From positions 1 through 64,000 of the forward strand of contig NZ_VMNW02000010.1 in the NCBI RefSeq assembly GCF_007713735.2: 64,000 bases of DNA, given 5' to 3'. The notes under the pieces are model-generated. The model worked only from the letters and a program-made list of their open reading frames with translations. It was not told where the DNA came from and searched no databases. This DNA comes from Amycolatopsis acidicola (GTDB lineage: Bacteria; Actinomycetota; Actinomycetes; Mycobacteriales; Pseudonocardiaceae). Made by a program: the position numbers and the translations under genes. Position 1 is the first letter of the stretch. Every line of letters begins with the position of its first letter. Positions 53,993-63,220 of this stretch are shown in pieces.

Positions 53993-54691
53993 ATGACCGA
54001 CGCGGTGGCGGTTCGGGGCCGCGGGCCGAGGCACCAGCAGCTTCCCGAGGAGGTGGCGTCCTACGTCCGCGAGCGGATCATTTCGGGCGAGGTGAAGCCG
54101 GGCGAGTTCCTTCGCGTGGAACCGATCGCCGAAGCCGTCGGGGTCAGCAACACCCCGGTGCGCGAAGGTCTGCTCGCGTTGCGCAGCGAAGGATTCGTCC
54201 AGCTCGTTCCCCGGCGCGGGTTCGTCGTGGCGGTCTTCACCCCACAGGACATCCGCGACTTGTTCTGGGTGCAGGCCCAGCTGGCGGGAGAACTCGCCGC
54301 CCGCGCGGCCAGGAACATCACCGGTGACCAGCTCGCGAACCTCGAACAGTACGTCGAGGACTACCGGAACGCCGTCGCCGCGGGCGACGAGGAGCGCATC
54401 GGGAGCGCCGGGCACCAGTTCCACCGGCAGATCAACCTGGCCGCCCAGTCGCGCCGGCTCGCGCTGCTGCTCGGCGGGGTGGTCAGCCAGCTGCCGAATC
54501 GCTTCTACGCGAGTTTCGAGGGACGCACGGCCCACACCGGCGAGCTGCATCTGCAGATCCTCGAAGCGACAAGGAAACGCGCCGCGCGCAAGGCGCAAAC
54601 CCTGATGGCCGACCACATGCTGCAAGGCGCGGACGCGCTCATCGGCCTGCTCGACGAGCGCGGTATCTGGGCCGACGCGGCATCCGCCTGA
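53993..54691 (+). CDS. GntR-family regulator, FadR/FCD type
   Basis: A 232-residue regulator. Residues about 20-85 form the winged helix (ASYVRERIISGEVKPGEFL, VSNTPVREGLLALRSEGFV, PRRGFVVA). The C-terminal FCD all-helical ligand domain has His-containing segments (HQFHRQINLAAQSRR, HLQILEATRKR). FCD regulators bind carboxylic-acid ligands and usually repress adjacent catabolic operons. It is the only evident DNA-binding regulator inside the catabolic cluster, so it is the main candidate to bind the recurring AT-rich element. A GGGAGGAAC box precedes ATG 53993. Confidence 0.9.
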   Translation: MTDAVAVRGRGPRHQQLPEEVASYVRERIISGEVKPGEFLRVEPIAEAVGVSNTPVREGLLALRSEGFVQLVPRRGFVVAVFTPQDIRDLFWVQAQLAGELAARAARNITGDQLANLEQYVEDYRNAVAAGDEERIGSAGHQFHRQINLAAQSRRLALLLGGVVSQLPNRFYASFEGRTAHTGELHLQILEATRKRAARKAQTLMADHMLQGADALIGLLDERGIWADAASA

Positions 54692-54751
54692 CGTCGGGGC
54701 ATCCTGGAAGCCTCGCTCGCGCGCCCATCGACCAGACGCCGAGGACACCCC

Positions 54752-55684
54752 TCAGGCGAAGTCCAGCACCAGGCGCCCGCGCACGCCGCCGGCCTCGAGC
54801 AGCCGGTGCGCCTCCGCGGCCTGCTCGGCCGGGAACACCTTGGCCACGCGCAAGCTCAGCGCGCCCTCCTCCGCCTGCTTGACCAGCCTTGCCAGGCCTG
54901 CGGTATCGCCGACCGCGGTCCGAACCGAGACCGGGAACACCTTGATGCCACGCCCGGCCGGGCCCTGCCAGCCGCGCACCGTCGCCAGTGTGCCGCCGTC
55001 GGCCACGGCCTCGGCCGCGCGCTCGTTGAGCAACGCGCCATCGGCCAGGCCGGGTACCCCGCCGGGTATCAGTTCCCGGATCCGGGCCGCCACGCCGTCG
55101 CCGCGCTCGACCACCTCGTCGGCGCCCAGCTCACGGACCAGTTCGCGGTCGCCGTCCTTGGCGTCGGCGATCACACGGAGGCCGTCCGCTTTGGCCAGCT
55201 GAACCACGGAACCACCGAACGCCCCGGCGGCGCCGGTGACCGCGAGAGTGTCCCCTGTGGACAGTCCCATCGCGTCCAGTGCCAGCCGCGCGGTCATGCT
55301 GTTCATCAGAAAAGTGGCCGCCCGCACGAAATCGACACCCGCCGGGACGGGAACCACCGACTCGGCCGGGACGACGATCCGCTCGGAGTAAGCACCGTAT
55401 GCTCCCTGCGGCGCGATCAGCGCCACCACGGCCTCACCGAGTTCGAACCTGCTCTCCGCGCCAGGGCCGATCTGGTCGATGACACCCGCGGCGTCCATCC
55501 CCGGGACGTACGGCGGCGGGTCCGCCTGGGGCCGCGTCCCCCCGCGGGTCATCGTGTCCGTGGGATTCACTGCCGCGGCGTGGACGCGGATCCGGACCTG
55601 CCCGGCTCCCGCCCGCGGTTCGGGCAACTCCAGTGGCTCCAGGACTTCCGGTCCGCCGAAGCGGGTCAAACCGATCGCTCTCAT
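54752..55684 (-). CDS. Quinone oxidoreductase-like (zinc-independent MDR) protein
   Basis: A 310-residue medium-chain dehydrogenase without zinc ligands. It has AAVNPTDTMTRGG, VPGMDAAGVIDQ, the NADP-binding TGAAGAFGGSVVQLAK and a Leu-rich C-terminus. It probably reduces enones or quinones with NADPH. It is the last gene of a leftward operon after an SDR and a transporter. Confidence 0.87.
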   Translation of the reverse strand: MRAIGLTRFGGPEVLEPLELPEPRAGAGQVRIRVHAAAVNPTDTMTRGGTRPQADPPPYVPGMDAAGVIDQIGPGAESRFELGEAVVALIAPQGAYGAYSERIVVPAESVVPVPAGVDFVRAATFLMNSMTARLALDAMGLSTGDTLAVTGAAGAFGGSVVQLAKADGLRVIADAKDGDRELVRELGADEVVERGDGVAARIRELIPGGVPGLADGALLNERAAEAVADGGTLATVRGWQGPAGRGIKVFPVSVRTAVGDTAGLARLVKQAEEGALSLRVAKVFPAEQAAEAHRLLEAGGVRGRLVLDFA

Positions 55685-55693
55685 GAATTCCTT

Positions 55694-56455
55694 TCACTGT
55701 GGCGCGAGCTGGGCACCGCCGCAGACGTGCAGCACTTCCCCGGTGATGAAACCGGCACGGGGCGAGGCGAGAAAGGCCACCGCTTCGGCGACATCTTCGG
55801 CCGTGGCCAACCGCGGCAGCAGGGTCCGCGCCCGGCCTCGAGCGAGATGTACTTCCAGCTCTTCGTCCGTCTTCCCGCCTCGCACCATCGGCGTCACCAC
55901 CGTGCTCGGAGCGACGGCGTTCACCGTGACCCCGTACGGCGCGAGTTCGACGGCGAGCGCCCGGGTCAGGCCGACCACGCCCGCCTTCGACGACGCGTAG
56001 GCCGCCGGTCCGCCGGCCAGCCACGTCCGCGACGACATGTTGACGACTTGAGCACCGTCCCCGGACTCCCGCCACAGCCCGGCAGCGGCCTGGCACAGCG
56101 ACGCGGCACCCCAGACGTTGACCGCCATGACATCGTGCCAGTCCCGCGCGCCGATCTCGCCGAACCGACCGCGCTGAGCCCGCCCGGCATTGTTGACCAA
56201 CTGGTCGAGCCGACCATACGTCTCACCGATTCTCCCGATGAGGGCACGGTTTTCCGCATCCGACGACACATCGCAGGCCCATCCGGTGACCGGGGCGCCC
56301 GTGCGCCGGGACACCTCCTCAGCTTGGCGGGTGACGCCGTCGCGGTCGAGATCGGCCAGCACCACGGTACTTCCCTGCCGCGCCAGGCATTCCGCGATCG
56401 CCACGCCGAGGCCACCCGCCCCGCCCGTCACCAATGCCACGCGATCATCGGTCAT
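55694..56455 (-). CDS. SDR family oxidoreductase
   Basis: A 253-residue classical SDR: TGGAGGLGVAIAE near the N-terminus, NNAG, Ser in NMSSRTW, Tyr-Lys in YASSKAG, and NAVAPSTVVTPM. The ATG at 56455 overlaps the transporter stop by 4 nt, which fixes the start. It is co-transcribed with the transporter and the quinone oxidoreductase-like gene. The likely role is oxidation or reduction of a pathway alcohol or ketone. Confidence 0.88.
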   Translation of the reverse strand: MTDDRVALVTGGAGGLGVAIAECLARQGSTVVLADLDRDGVTRQAEEVSRRTGAPVTGWACDVSSDAENRALIGRIGETYGRLDQLVNNAGRAQRGRFGEIGARDWHDVMAVNVWGAASLCQAAAGLWRESGDGAQVVNMSSRTWLAGGPAAYASSKAGVVGLTRALAVELAPYGVTVNAVAPSTVVTPMVRGGKTDEELEVHLARGRARTLLPRLATAEDVAEAVAFLASPRAGFITGEVLHVCGGAQLAPQ

Positions 56456-57789
56456 CCGGCGCTCTCCGTGGTGGTGACGGCCACTTCCGGCTTCGGTACC
56501 CGGATGAAGGAAACGGCGATCACGCTGACGAGCGACGCGGCGGCGACGTAGATCGACACCGAAGCGGTCATGTGGGTACCCGCGAGCAGCGCGACCATGA
56601 TGAACGGGGCGAGCCCGCCGCCCAGGACGTTGGCGAACTGGTAGCCCATGGACGCGCCCGAGTACCGGGTACCGGACGGGAACATCTCGTTGAACATCGC
56701 GGTACCCGGCCCGAACATCGCCCCGACCCCGATCTGGCCCACCGCGGCGGCCAGCAGGATGAGCGGGAAACTGCGGGTTTCCACCAAAGGGAAGAGGGCG
56801 AAGGACCAGGCTCCGGAGAAGACGACACCGGCCGCGAAGATCGCCCGCCGCCCCACGATGTCCGACAGCCAGGCGAACACGAGCGTGCTGATCGCCCACG
56901 CGATCATCGACAGCATCACCGCGGTGAGCACCGTGCTCTTGGGGATGTGCAGATCCCGGGTGGCGTAGTCCAGCATCCCGGTGACGATCACGTAGAAACT
57001 GATCGTGGCCGACACGTAGGTGAACGCGACCAGCAGCACCTGCTTCGGGTGCCGCAGCACGGTCGTGACGGACGACCGCTTCTTCGTGCCCTCTTTCGCC
57101 ACCGCTTCGGCCCGGCGGAACTCGGGCGTCTCCTCGATGTAGCGGTGGATGTAGTACGCGAGCGGGAACATCACGATGGTGAGCAGGAACGGCACCCGCC
57201 ACCCCCAGCTCGAAAACTGTTCGGCGGTGGTGACGGTCGTCATCAACAGGAACACCAGGGTGCCGCTGATCATCCCGACGAACACCCCCAGTTGCGGGAT
57301 GGCGCCGAACAGACCGCGCCGGTTCGCGGGCGCGTGCTCCAGCGACAGCAACGTGGAGCCACCCCACTGCCCGCCCACCGCGACGCCTTGGAGGACCCGC
57401 AGGAACACCAGAAGGATCGGGGCGGCCACGCCCAGGGTGGCGAACGTCGGCAGCAGCCCGATCAGCGTCGACGACACCGCCATCAGGATCAGCGCGGCCA
57501 GCAACGCGGGCTTGCGGCCGACCTTGTCCCCGAAGTGGCCGAAGATCGCCGCGCCGGCCGGGCGGCCCGCGAACCCGACCGCGAACGTCGCGAAGGACGC
57601 GAGCACACCGGCGACCGGATCGGCCGACGGGAAGAAATGACTGTTGAGGATGAGGGAAGCGGCAGTGCCGTAGATCAGGAAATCGTAGAACTCGATCGAC
57701 TGGGCCGCGACCGACGCGACCAGGATCCGGCCCCGGCGGGGCGTGGCCGTCGTAGTGGCGGCGGGTGAGATACGTCCTTGTATGCTCAT
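56452..57789 (-). CDS. MFS transporter, MHS type
   Basis: A 445-residue, 12-helix MHS-family carrier: SVAAQSIEFYDFLIYGTAA, FGHFGDKVGRKPALL, LRVLQGVAVGGQWGGSTL, YIEETPEFRRAE. It is a paralogue of the transporter at 46933 and should import an organic acid by proton symport. ATG 57789 follows a GAGGAAC box; an open frame further upstream is spurious. It is divergent from the LLM oxidoreductase gene, with two ATATATAAT elements between. Confidence 0.88.
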   Translation of the reverse strand: MSIQGRISPAATTTATPRRGRILVASVAAQSIEFYDFLIYGTAASLILNSHFFPSADPVAGVLASFATFAVGFAGRPAGAAIFGHFGDKVGRKPALLAALILMAVSSTLIGLLPTFATLGVAAPILLVFLRVLQGVAVGGQWGGSTLLSLEHAPANRRGLFGAIPQLGVFVGMISGTLVFLLMTTVTTAEQFSSWGWRVPFLLTIVMFPLAYYIHRYIEETPEFRRAEAVAKEGTKKRSSVTTVLRHPKQVLLVAFTYVSATISFYVIVTGMLDYATRDLHIPKSTVLTAVMLSMIAWAISTLVFAWLSDIVGRRAIFAAGVVFSGAWSFALFPLVETRSFPLILLAAAVGQIGVGAMFGPGTAMFNEMFPSGTRYSGASMGYQFANVLGGGLAPFIMVALLAGTHMTASVSIYVAAASLVSVIAVSFIRVPKPEVAVTTTESAG

Positions 57790-58027
57790 CTGTTCCTCAT
57801 TCACGGATGGAAGGACGACTTCGCGTCGCGGTCGGCCGCTGGACGGGAAGCCTTGTGGCGCCGGGATCACCGCTGACCGGCGATTCCCGGCACGGGATGA
57901 GCCCGTGCGGGCCGTGGCACCTTGGCTGCAGGTCGTACGATCCGCCGGGCGGAGGAGAACGACACCCGAAGAGCCCTGGCGTGGGCCGGTCCATGGCATC
58001 GCCTCGCGGCCGCTCGTCCGGCCCGTT
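57790..58027. other. Divergent intergenic region
   Basis: No convincing gene is seen. Together with 58028-58166 it forms a 377-nt region between the MHS transporter and LLM oxidoreductase genes, with two regulatory elements in its right part. Confidence 0.5.
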
Positions 58028-58030
58028 CGC

Positions 58031-58055
58031 AGCTCAATATATAATGCTCGAACCA
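58031..58055. promoter_or_regulatory. ATATATAAT element, copy 7
   Basis: The sequence agctcaatatataatgctcg followed by aacca. The GCTCGAAC half corresponds to GTTCTGAAC in other copies. Confidence 0.65.
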
Positions 58056-58094
58056 CGGAAGGGAACCTCTCATGTCCCCTTTTTCTGGCATCAC

Positions 58095-58120
58095 CGATCA
58101 TATATAATGTTCTAACTTCT
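58095..58120. promoter_or_regulatory. ATATATAAT element, copy 8
   Basis: The sequence cgatcatatataatgttcta then acttc, about 50 nt before the ATG of the LLM oxidoreductase gene. TATAAT (58103-58108) is well placed as the -10 box of that gene. Confidence 0.65.
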
Positions 58121-58166
58121 TTTTCCGGGGCAGCGCGCTGTCCCATCACGACACCGGAGGACCCCC

Positions 58167-59078
58167 ATGCCCAGCTCCTCCCCTATCCCTGTCGGCGTCC
58201 GGCTCCCCTTGGCCGGCCCGGAGTTCACCCCGTCCGCACTGCTGGAGCTGAGCCGCCGGGCGCTGGAACTCGGCTACGAGACGCTGTGGGTCGGCGACCA
58301 CGTGTTGTTGCCTGAGAAGAGTTCTTCGGTCTATCCGCACACTGTGGACGGAGCCCGGCCGTTCCGCGCGGACACACCGTGGCTCGACCCACTGCTGCAG
58401 CTGACCTGGCTCGCCGGCGCGCTGCCCACCGCGCGGCTGGGCACCAGCGTCCTCATCCTGACGCTGCGGAACCCGGTCCTGATCGCCAAACAGCTCGCGA
58501 CGGTCTCCTGGTTGACGGGCCGCCCGGTGTCGCTCGGCGTCGGCACGGGCTGGCTACGCGAGGAGTACGACGCGATCGGTGTTCCGTTCGAACATCGCGC
58601 CACCCGGGCGAAGAAGGCCATCGCGGAGATCCGGGAACTGCTCGCCCGCGGCCGGCGCGACTACAGCGTCCGCGGCGCGGACGACGAGCCGCGCACGACG
58701 AGTTTCCTGATGGCGCCTACCGCGCCGGCGCCGGTGGAGTTCCTCTGGGGTGGCTTCAGCCCGGTCGCGCTGCGGCTGGTCGCGTCCTCCTGTGACGGCT
58801 GGCTTCCCGCCAAGCAGAGCCCCGAAGAGCTGGAGGGACATCTGCGGCGGCTCAAGGACGCCTGCGATGACGCGCACCGCGACTTCGACGAGCTGAAGCT
58901 CGTCGTCAAACCCGGGCCCGGCCCGGACCCGCGGGCAGGCGGGATCGACAAGGACTCCCTCGCTGCCTATGCCGAGCTGGGTTTCCGCGAGGCGATCCTC
59001 GAAATGCCCTACGACACCGGCGGGCTTGCCGGAGCGGTGGCGACGCTCGAACGCGTCGCGACGCGCAGCTGGCCGTGA
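58167..59078 (+). CDS. LLM-class F420-dependent oxidoreductase
   Basis: A 303-residue luciferase-like TIM barrel: ALELGYETLWVGDHVLLP, LGTSVLILTLRNPVLIAKQLATVS-type strands and SLGVGTGWLREEYDAIG are typical of actinobacterial F420-dependent enzymes. It probably transfers hydride between F420 and a ketone or enoyl compound. It starts a rightward pair with the SDR gene (25 nt apart). Confidence 0.87.
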   Translation: MPSSSPIPVGVRLPLAGPEFTPSALLELSRRALELGYETLWVGDHVLLPEKSSSVYPHTVDGARPFRADTPWLDPLLQLTWLAGALPTARLGTSVLILTLRNPVLIAKQLATVSWLTGRPVSLGVGTGWLREEYDAIGVPFEHRATRAKKAIAEIRELLARGRRDYSVRGADDEPRTTSFLMAPTAPAPVEFLWGGFSPVALRLVASSCDGWLPAKQSPEELEGHLRRLKDACDDAHRDFDELKLVVKPGPGPDPRAGGIDKDSLAAYAELGFREAILEMPYDTGGLAGAVATLERVATRSWP

Positions 59079-59103
59079 AAACCCCGAAGAAAGGACGAGG
59101 ACA

Positions 59104-59880
59104 GTGCTCGAGGAATTGTTCGGCGTGGCAGGCAAAGTGGTGCTGGTGACCGGCGGAAGCCGTGGTATCGGCCTGGCCATCGCCGAGGGGTTCGTGAAAT
59201 GCGGTGCCCGGGTCTACCTCTGCTCACGCAACGCGGAAGCCTGCGCGCTGGCCGAGAAGGAACTCTCCCAGTACGGCGAATGCCGCGCCATTCCCGCGGA
59301 CCTCGGCACCGCGGAAGGACGACGCGCCCTCACCGCCGAGCTGACAGCTCGTGAGGACCGGCTCGACGTCCTGATCAACAACGCCGGCGCGATCTGGGCC
59401 GAAACCCTCGACGACTATCCGGAATCCGGCTGGGACAAGGTGTTCGACCTCAACGTCAAGGGGTCCTTCTTCCTCGTGCAGGCGCTCGTGCCGCTCCTGC
59501 GAGAGGCCGCCACGCCGGACGCCCCTGCGCGGGTCATCAACATCGGCTCGATCGACGGCTTCCACATCCCGCACCACGAGACCTACGCCTACTCCTCGTC
59601 GAAGGCCGCGGTCCACCAGCTCAGCCGCCACCTCGCCGCCCAGCTGGCGCGCGAGTCGATCACCGTCAACGTGATCGCCCCGGGCATGTTCCCGAGCAAG
59701 ATGCTCAAGGGCACGGTGGAAAAGCACGGCGAGGCCGCTGTTCTGGCGCCCGTGCCGCTCAAGCGTTTCGTGTCTCCCTCGGACATGGCGGGAGCGGCGA
59801 TCTACCTCGCGTCCCACGCGGGTTCGTACGTCACCGGCGCGGTACTGCCCGTCGACGGCGGTACCGCCACCACGCTCTGA
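59104..59880 (+). CDS. SDR family oxidoreductase (RhlG/FabG-like)
   Basis: A 258-residue classical [32 protein letters not shown], Tyr-Lys in YAYSSSKAAVHQL and a C-terminal PVDGG. The start is GTG 59104 with an AAAGGACGAGG box. It is clearly related to the SDR at 4879. The last 37 nt of the gene are duplicated 249 nt downstream. Confidence 0.88.
   Translation: MLEELFGVAGKVVLVTGGSRGIGLAIAEGFVKCGARVYLCSRNAEACALAEKELSQYGECRAIPADLGTAEGRRALTAELTAREDRLDVLINNAGAIWAETLDDYPESGWDKVFDLNVKGSFFLVQALVPLLREAATPDAPARVINIGSIDGFHIPHHETYAYSSSKAAVHQLSRHLAAQLARESITVNVIAPGMFPSKMLKGTVEKHGEAAVLAPVPLKRFVSPSDMAGAAIYLASHAGSYVTGAVLPVDGGTATTL
59840..59876 (+). repeat. 37-bp direct repeat, first copy
   Basis: Starts cggtactgcccgtcgacggc and ends ccaccacgct, inside the SDR 3' end. 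It is identical to 60089-60125. Confidence 0.9.
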
Positions 59881-60129
59881 ACCGGGAGGGCCGCTGGCCG
59901 CCTGGGAGGCCCTGTGACGCGGGCCGCCCTGATGACCGAGGCGGGGCCGCCGTTCGTGCCGGGAAGGGAGTTCGCCCGGCATCCGCACGGGCAACCGGCG
60001 ATGGCATCGTCCACAAACCCGGATTGCCAAGCACCTGCCCATGACCGAAACCCACCGGCTCGTCGAGCGCGGTCGGCTTCGCCGGCCACGGTACTGCCCG
60101 TCGACGGCGGTACCGCCACCACGCTGTAG
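59881..60129 (+). other. Chimeric remnant ending in a duplicated SDR tail
   Basis: A frame from GTG 59914 begins like an alcohol dehydrogenase N-terminus (TRAALMTEAG). It loses similarity and finally runs into TVLPVDGGTATTL and a stop, an exact copy of the end of the SDR gene just upstream. The second repeat copy is at 60089-60125. It looks like a deletion or recombination scar rather than a working gene. Confidence 0.6.
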
Positions 60130-60140
60130 CCCGGAAAAGC

Positions 60141-60176
60141 CACCGCCCGCCCGGCGAAAGTGCCGGGCGGGCGGTG
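60141..60176. terminator. Perfect 15-bp hairpin between convergent genes
   Basis: caccgcccgcccggc (60141-60155) and gccgggcgggcggtg (60162-60176) pair perfectly around gaaagt. It lies 15 nt before the stop of the convergent SDR gene. Confidence 0.85.
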
Positions 60177-60190
60177 ACTTTGTGCCGAGG

Positions 60191-61006
60191 TCACCCCGTG
60201 ACGAGGTGCTGTCCGCCGTCCACCACGAGCGCGGCGCCCGTGATGAAGGAAGCCTCTTCCGAGGCCAGGAACAGCGCCGCGTTCGCGACGTCCCACGCGG
60301 TGCCCCCGCGACGCCGCAGCGGCACCCGCGCGTTCCGCCCCGCGACGATCTCGTCGCGGGTGGCGCCGCCGCGGCCCACCTTGGCCTCCACCGCCATCGG
60401 GGTCTCCATCAGGCCGGGCAGGATGGTGTTGGCCCGGACTCCGTACTCGGCGTTGCGGATGGCCAGGTGTTCGGTCAGGGACACGACGCCGGCCTTGGAG
60501 GTGCGGTAGCCGACGGTCGGGTAGTCGGTGATCGCGGCGTTCGACGCGATGTTCGTGATCACCCCTGAGCCCTGCGCGCACATCACCGGCAAGGCGTGTT
60601 TACAGGCCAGCACCATGCCTTCGAGGTTGATCGCCATGATCCTGGCGAACGCGGCCGCCTCGATCTCGGTGACCGGCGCGTCCCCGGCGGCCTTCGCCAC
60701 ACCGACGTTGTTGTGCAAAACGTCGACGCGGCCCCACTTTCCGATGCAGGCGCGGACCATCGCGACGAGGTCGTCTTCGCTGGTGACATCGGCGCGGACG
60801 GCGATCGCGTCGCCGCCCGCGGCCGTGATCTCCTTGACCGTGTCCTCGGCCGCGGCGAGGTCGCGGTCCGCGGCGACGACCTTCGCGCCTTCTCGCGCAT
60901 ACAGGACCGCCGCGGCGCGGCCATTGCCGATCGTGGCACCGGGCAGCTGACCGGCACCGACGACGATCGCCACCTTCCCGGCCAGCCGCTGCCCCGCTCC
61001 GCTCAT
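60191..61006 (-). CDS. SDR family oxidoreductase
   Basis: A 271-residue SDR with a variant glycine motif (VGAGQLPGATIGNGRAAA), in which residues are inserted as in a known actinobacterial SDR subgroup. It has NNVGVAK, NIASNAA, Tyr-Lys in YRTSKAGVV, and GPGLMETPM-like PGLMETPM. ATG 61006 overlaps the CoA-ligase stop by 4 nt. It is the last gene of a four-gene leftward operon. Confidence 0.85.
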   Translation of the reverse strand: MSGAGQRLAGKVAIVVGAGQLPGATIGNGRAAAVLYAREGAKVVAADRDLAAAEDTVKEITAAGGDAIAVRADVTSEDDLVAMVRACIGKWGRVDVLHNNVGVAKAAGDAPVTEIEAAAFARIMAINLEGMVLACKHALPVMCAQGSGVITNIASNAAITDYPTVGYRTSKAGVVSLTEHLAIRNAEYGVRANTILPGLMETPMAVEAKVGRGGATRDEIVAGRNARVPLRRRGGTAWDVANAALFLASEEASFITGAALVVDGGQHLVTG

Positions 61007-62391
61007 TTCTTCTCCGCGCTGAGGCTGTAGGTCACGAGCCGGCCGAGCGATCGTACGGCGCGGCGCGGGTCGGTGAAGGTGGGGATTCCGGCCGCCAGTA
61101 GTTGCTCGCGCGGCCGTCCGCTGCCGCCTGTCCACGCGACGAAGAAGGGCTTGCCCGTTTCCGGGTACGCGGCCTTCAAGGTCGCCACGATCTCCTCCGC
61201 TCCCCGGTCCGCGTTGCCGAGCACGACCAGCACGGCGTCGGTCTCGTCGTTGTCCCGGACCACCCGCAGGGTCTTCTCCAGGATGCCGATGTCGTTGATC
61301 ATCGAGCCGGTCACGTCGATCGGATTGGCCGTGGAACCGAAGTACGGCAACAACTCCCCTACCCGTTCGCGATCGGCCGGATGCCAGGGCTCGACGACCA
61401 GGCCCGCCCGTACCGCGGCGTCGGTGGCCAGGGCGCCCGCACCGCCGCTGAGGGTGACGATCGTGAGCCTGCGCCCGGCGGCGCGGCGCCCACTGGTGAA
61501 GGCCAGCGCGGCATCGGCCATCTCCTCCATGCTTTCCACCCGCACCGCGCCGTGCTCGGCGACGGCGTGTGAGAAGGCGTCGTCGTCACCGGCCGTGCTC
61601 GCGGTGTGCGCTCCGATCGCCCTGGCCCCGGCCGGGGTGAGCCCGGATTTCAGCAGCACCAGGGGTTTGTGGTGCTCTTGGGCGGCGGACAGCAGCTTCT
61701 CCAGCGCGGGAAGATCGTCCCCGTCTTCGAAGTGCCCGAGCAGGACGTCCACATCGGACAGCGCGGCCAGCTCGGTCAGCAGCTCGATGACCGTGACGTC
61801 GGGCTGGTTGCCGGTGTTGGCGAAGTAGCGCACGCCGAGCCCGAGCGCGTTCATCGTGCTGTAGGTGAACGTGCCGACGGCGCCGCTCTGCGAGACCAAG
61901 GCGACCGGCGACTCCGGGCGTTCCCCCTCGGTGTCGAACGCCGTGGAGAACGTGGCGAAAGCACCGTGCGCGGCGGAAAACGTGCCCAGGCAGTTCGGCC
62001 CGACCAGCCGCATCCCGCCGCGGCGTGCCAGGTCCAGCAGACGCTGCTGCGCGGGCTGTCCGGCCTCGCCGATCTCCGAGAACCCCGAAGCGAAGATGAT
62101 CGCCGCGCCGACCCCGGCCTCGGCACACCGCTGGACGGCCGTTTCCACCGAAGCCGCGGGCACCACGATGATGGCGAGATCGACCGGGCCGGGGACGTCC
62201 GCGATGTCGCTGTAGGCGGGTACGCCCTGTACTTCACGGTGCCGCGGGTTGATCGCGTAGATCCTGCCGCGATAGCCGTACTTCTTCAAATAGTCCAGTG
62301 GACGGCCGGAAAGCTTGTCCGGATCCGACGAAGCGCCGTACACCAGCACGCTTTCCGGCCGGAACAGCAACTCCGCGACGGGACGGCTCAT
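61003..62391 (-). CDS. Acyl-CoA synthetase (NDP-forming) alpha-type, no ATP-grasp domain
   Basis: A 462-residue protein with a CoA-binding domain ([28 protein letters not shown]) followed by a succinyl-CoA ligase-like domain ([26 protein letters not shown]). The ATP-grasp domain present in single-chain ADP-forming ligases is absent, so a separate beta subunit is needed or the protein has another CoA-linked role. It overlaps the enoyl-CoA hydratase stop and the SDR start by 4 nt each. Confidence 0.85.
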   Translation of the reverse strand: MSRPVAELLFRPESVLVYGASSDPDKLSGRPLDYLKKYGYRGRIYAINPRHREVQGVPAYSDIADVPGPVDLAIIVVPAASVETAVQRCAEAGVGAAIIFASGFSEIGEAGQPAQQRLLDLARRGGMRLVGPNCLGTFSAAHGAFATFSTAFDTEGERPESPVALVSQSGAVGTFTYSTMNALGLGVRYFANTGNQPDVTVIELLTELAALSDVDVLLGHFEDGDDLPALEKLLSAAQEHHKPLVLLKSGLTPAGARAIGAHTASTAGDDDAFSHAVAEHGAVRVESMEEMADAALAFTSGRRAAGRRLTIVTLSGGAGALATDAAVRAGLVVEPWHPADRERVGELLPYFGSTANPIDVTGSMINDIGILEKTLRVVRDNDETDAVLVVLGNADRGAEEIVATLKAAYPETGKPFFVAWTGGSGRPREQLLAAGIPTFTDPRRAVRSLGRLVTYSLSAEKK

Positions 62392-63194
62392 GAGTGCACT
62401 TCACCCTTGAACACCGGCGCGCGGCGTTCCCGGTGCGAGGCGACACCTTCGACCACGTCGGGCCCGCCGAACCCGAGAAACTCCAGGCCCAGCGACGCGT
62501 CGAACAACGGACCCGCCTGGCGGTACCACTGGTTGAGCGAGTACTTCGTCCAGCGGATCGCCTCCTGCGCCCCGCTGCTGAGCTTTTCGGCGATCCCCCG
62601 CGCGGTGTCGAGCAGTTCGCTCTCGTCGACCGTCAAGGAAACCAATCCCGCCCGCTCGGCCTCCTCACCCGAGATCTTCTCGCACGTCAGCAGGAGGTAC
62701 TTCGCCTTGGCCATCCCGCACAGCAACGGCCACACCATCGAAGCGTGGTCCCCGGCCGCGACACCGAGCCGGGTGTGCCCGTCGATGATCCGCGCGGTGC
62801 GCGCCGCGATCGAGATGTCGGCCATCAGCGCCACGACCAGTCCCGCGCCGACGGCGGGCCCATGAATCGCCGAGATGATCGGCTTGTTGCAGTTCAGGAG
62901 GTTGTAGAACAGGTCCCGCGACTCGCGCATCACGCGCATCCGCACGCCGTAGTCGGCGATCTGTGCTTCGATCAGATCGAAGCTGCCGCCCGCCGAAAAC
63001 GCCTTGCCGGCGCCGCGGACCACGACGGCGCGCACCGCGGGGTCGGCGTCGATCACGGGCCAGATCTTCGCGATCTGGGTGTGCACGGTCTCGTCGACCG
63101 CGTTGAGATTGGGGCCGTCGAACACCACCTCGAGCACGCCGGGCTGAGTGTTCTCGAACGTGAGGCCCGAAAACTCCTTGTACTTGCCGAGCAT
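62388..63194 (-). CDS. Enoyl-CoA hydratase/isomerase family protein
   Basis: A 268-residue crotonase-fold protein. The oxyanion-hole segments are [12 protein letters not shown] and [20 protein letters not shown]. The region of the second catalytic Glu reads [11 protein letters not shown], while the first Glu position ([12 protein letters not shown]) is not clearly conserved. It may therefore be a hydratase with altered specificity, an isomerase or a thioesterase. ATG 63194 is supported by a GGCAGGAG box. It is coupled to the CoA-ligase-type gene. Confidence 0.85.
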   Translation of the reverse strand: MLGKYKEFSGLTFENTQPGVLEVVFDGPNLNAVDETVHTQIAKIWPVIDADPAVRAVVVRGAGKAFSAGGSFDLIEAQIADYGVRMRVMRESRDLFYNLLNCNKPIISAIHGPAVGAGLVVALMADISIAARTARIIDGHTRLGVAAGDHASMVWPLLCGMAKAKYLLLTCEKISGEEAERAGLVSLTVDESELLDTARGIAEKLSSGAQEAIRWTKYSLNQWYRQAGPLFDASLGLEFLGFGGPDVVEGVASHRERRAPVFKGEVHS

Positions 63195-63220
63195 CCGCTC
63201 CTGCCTTCCTTCTCGGGTGG

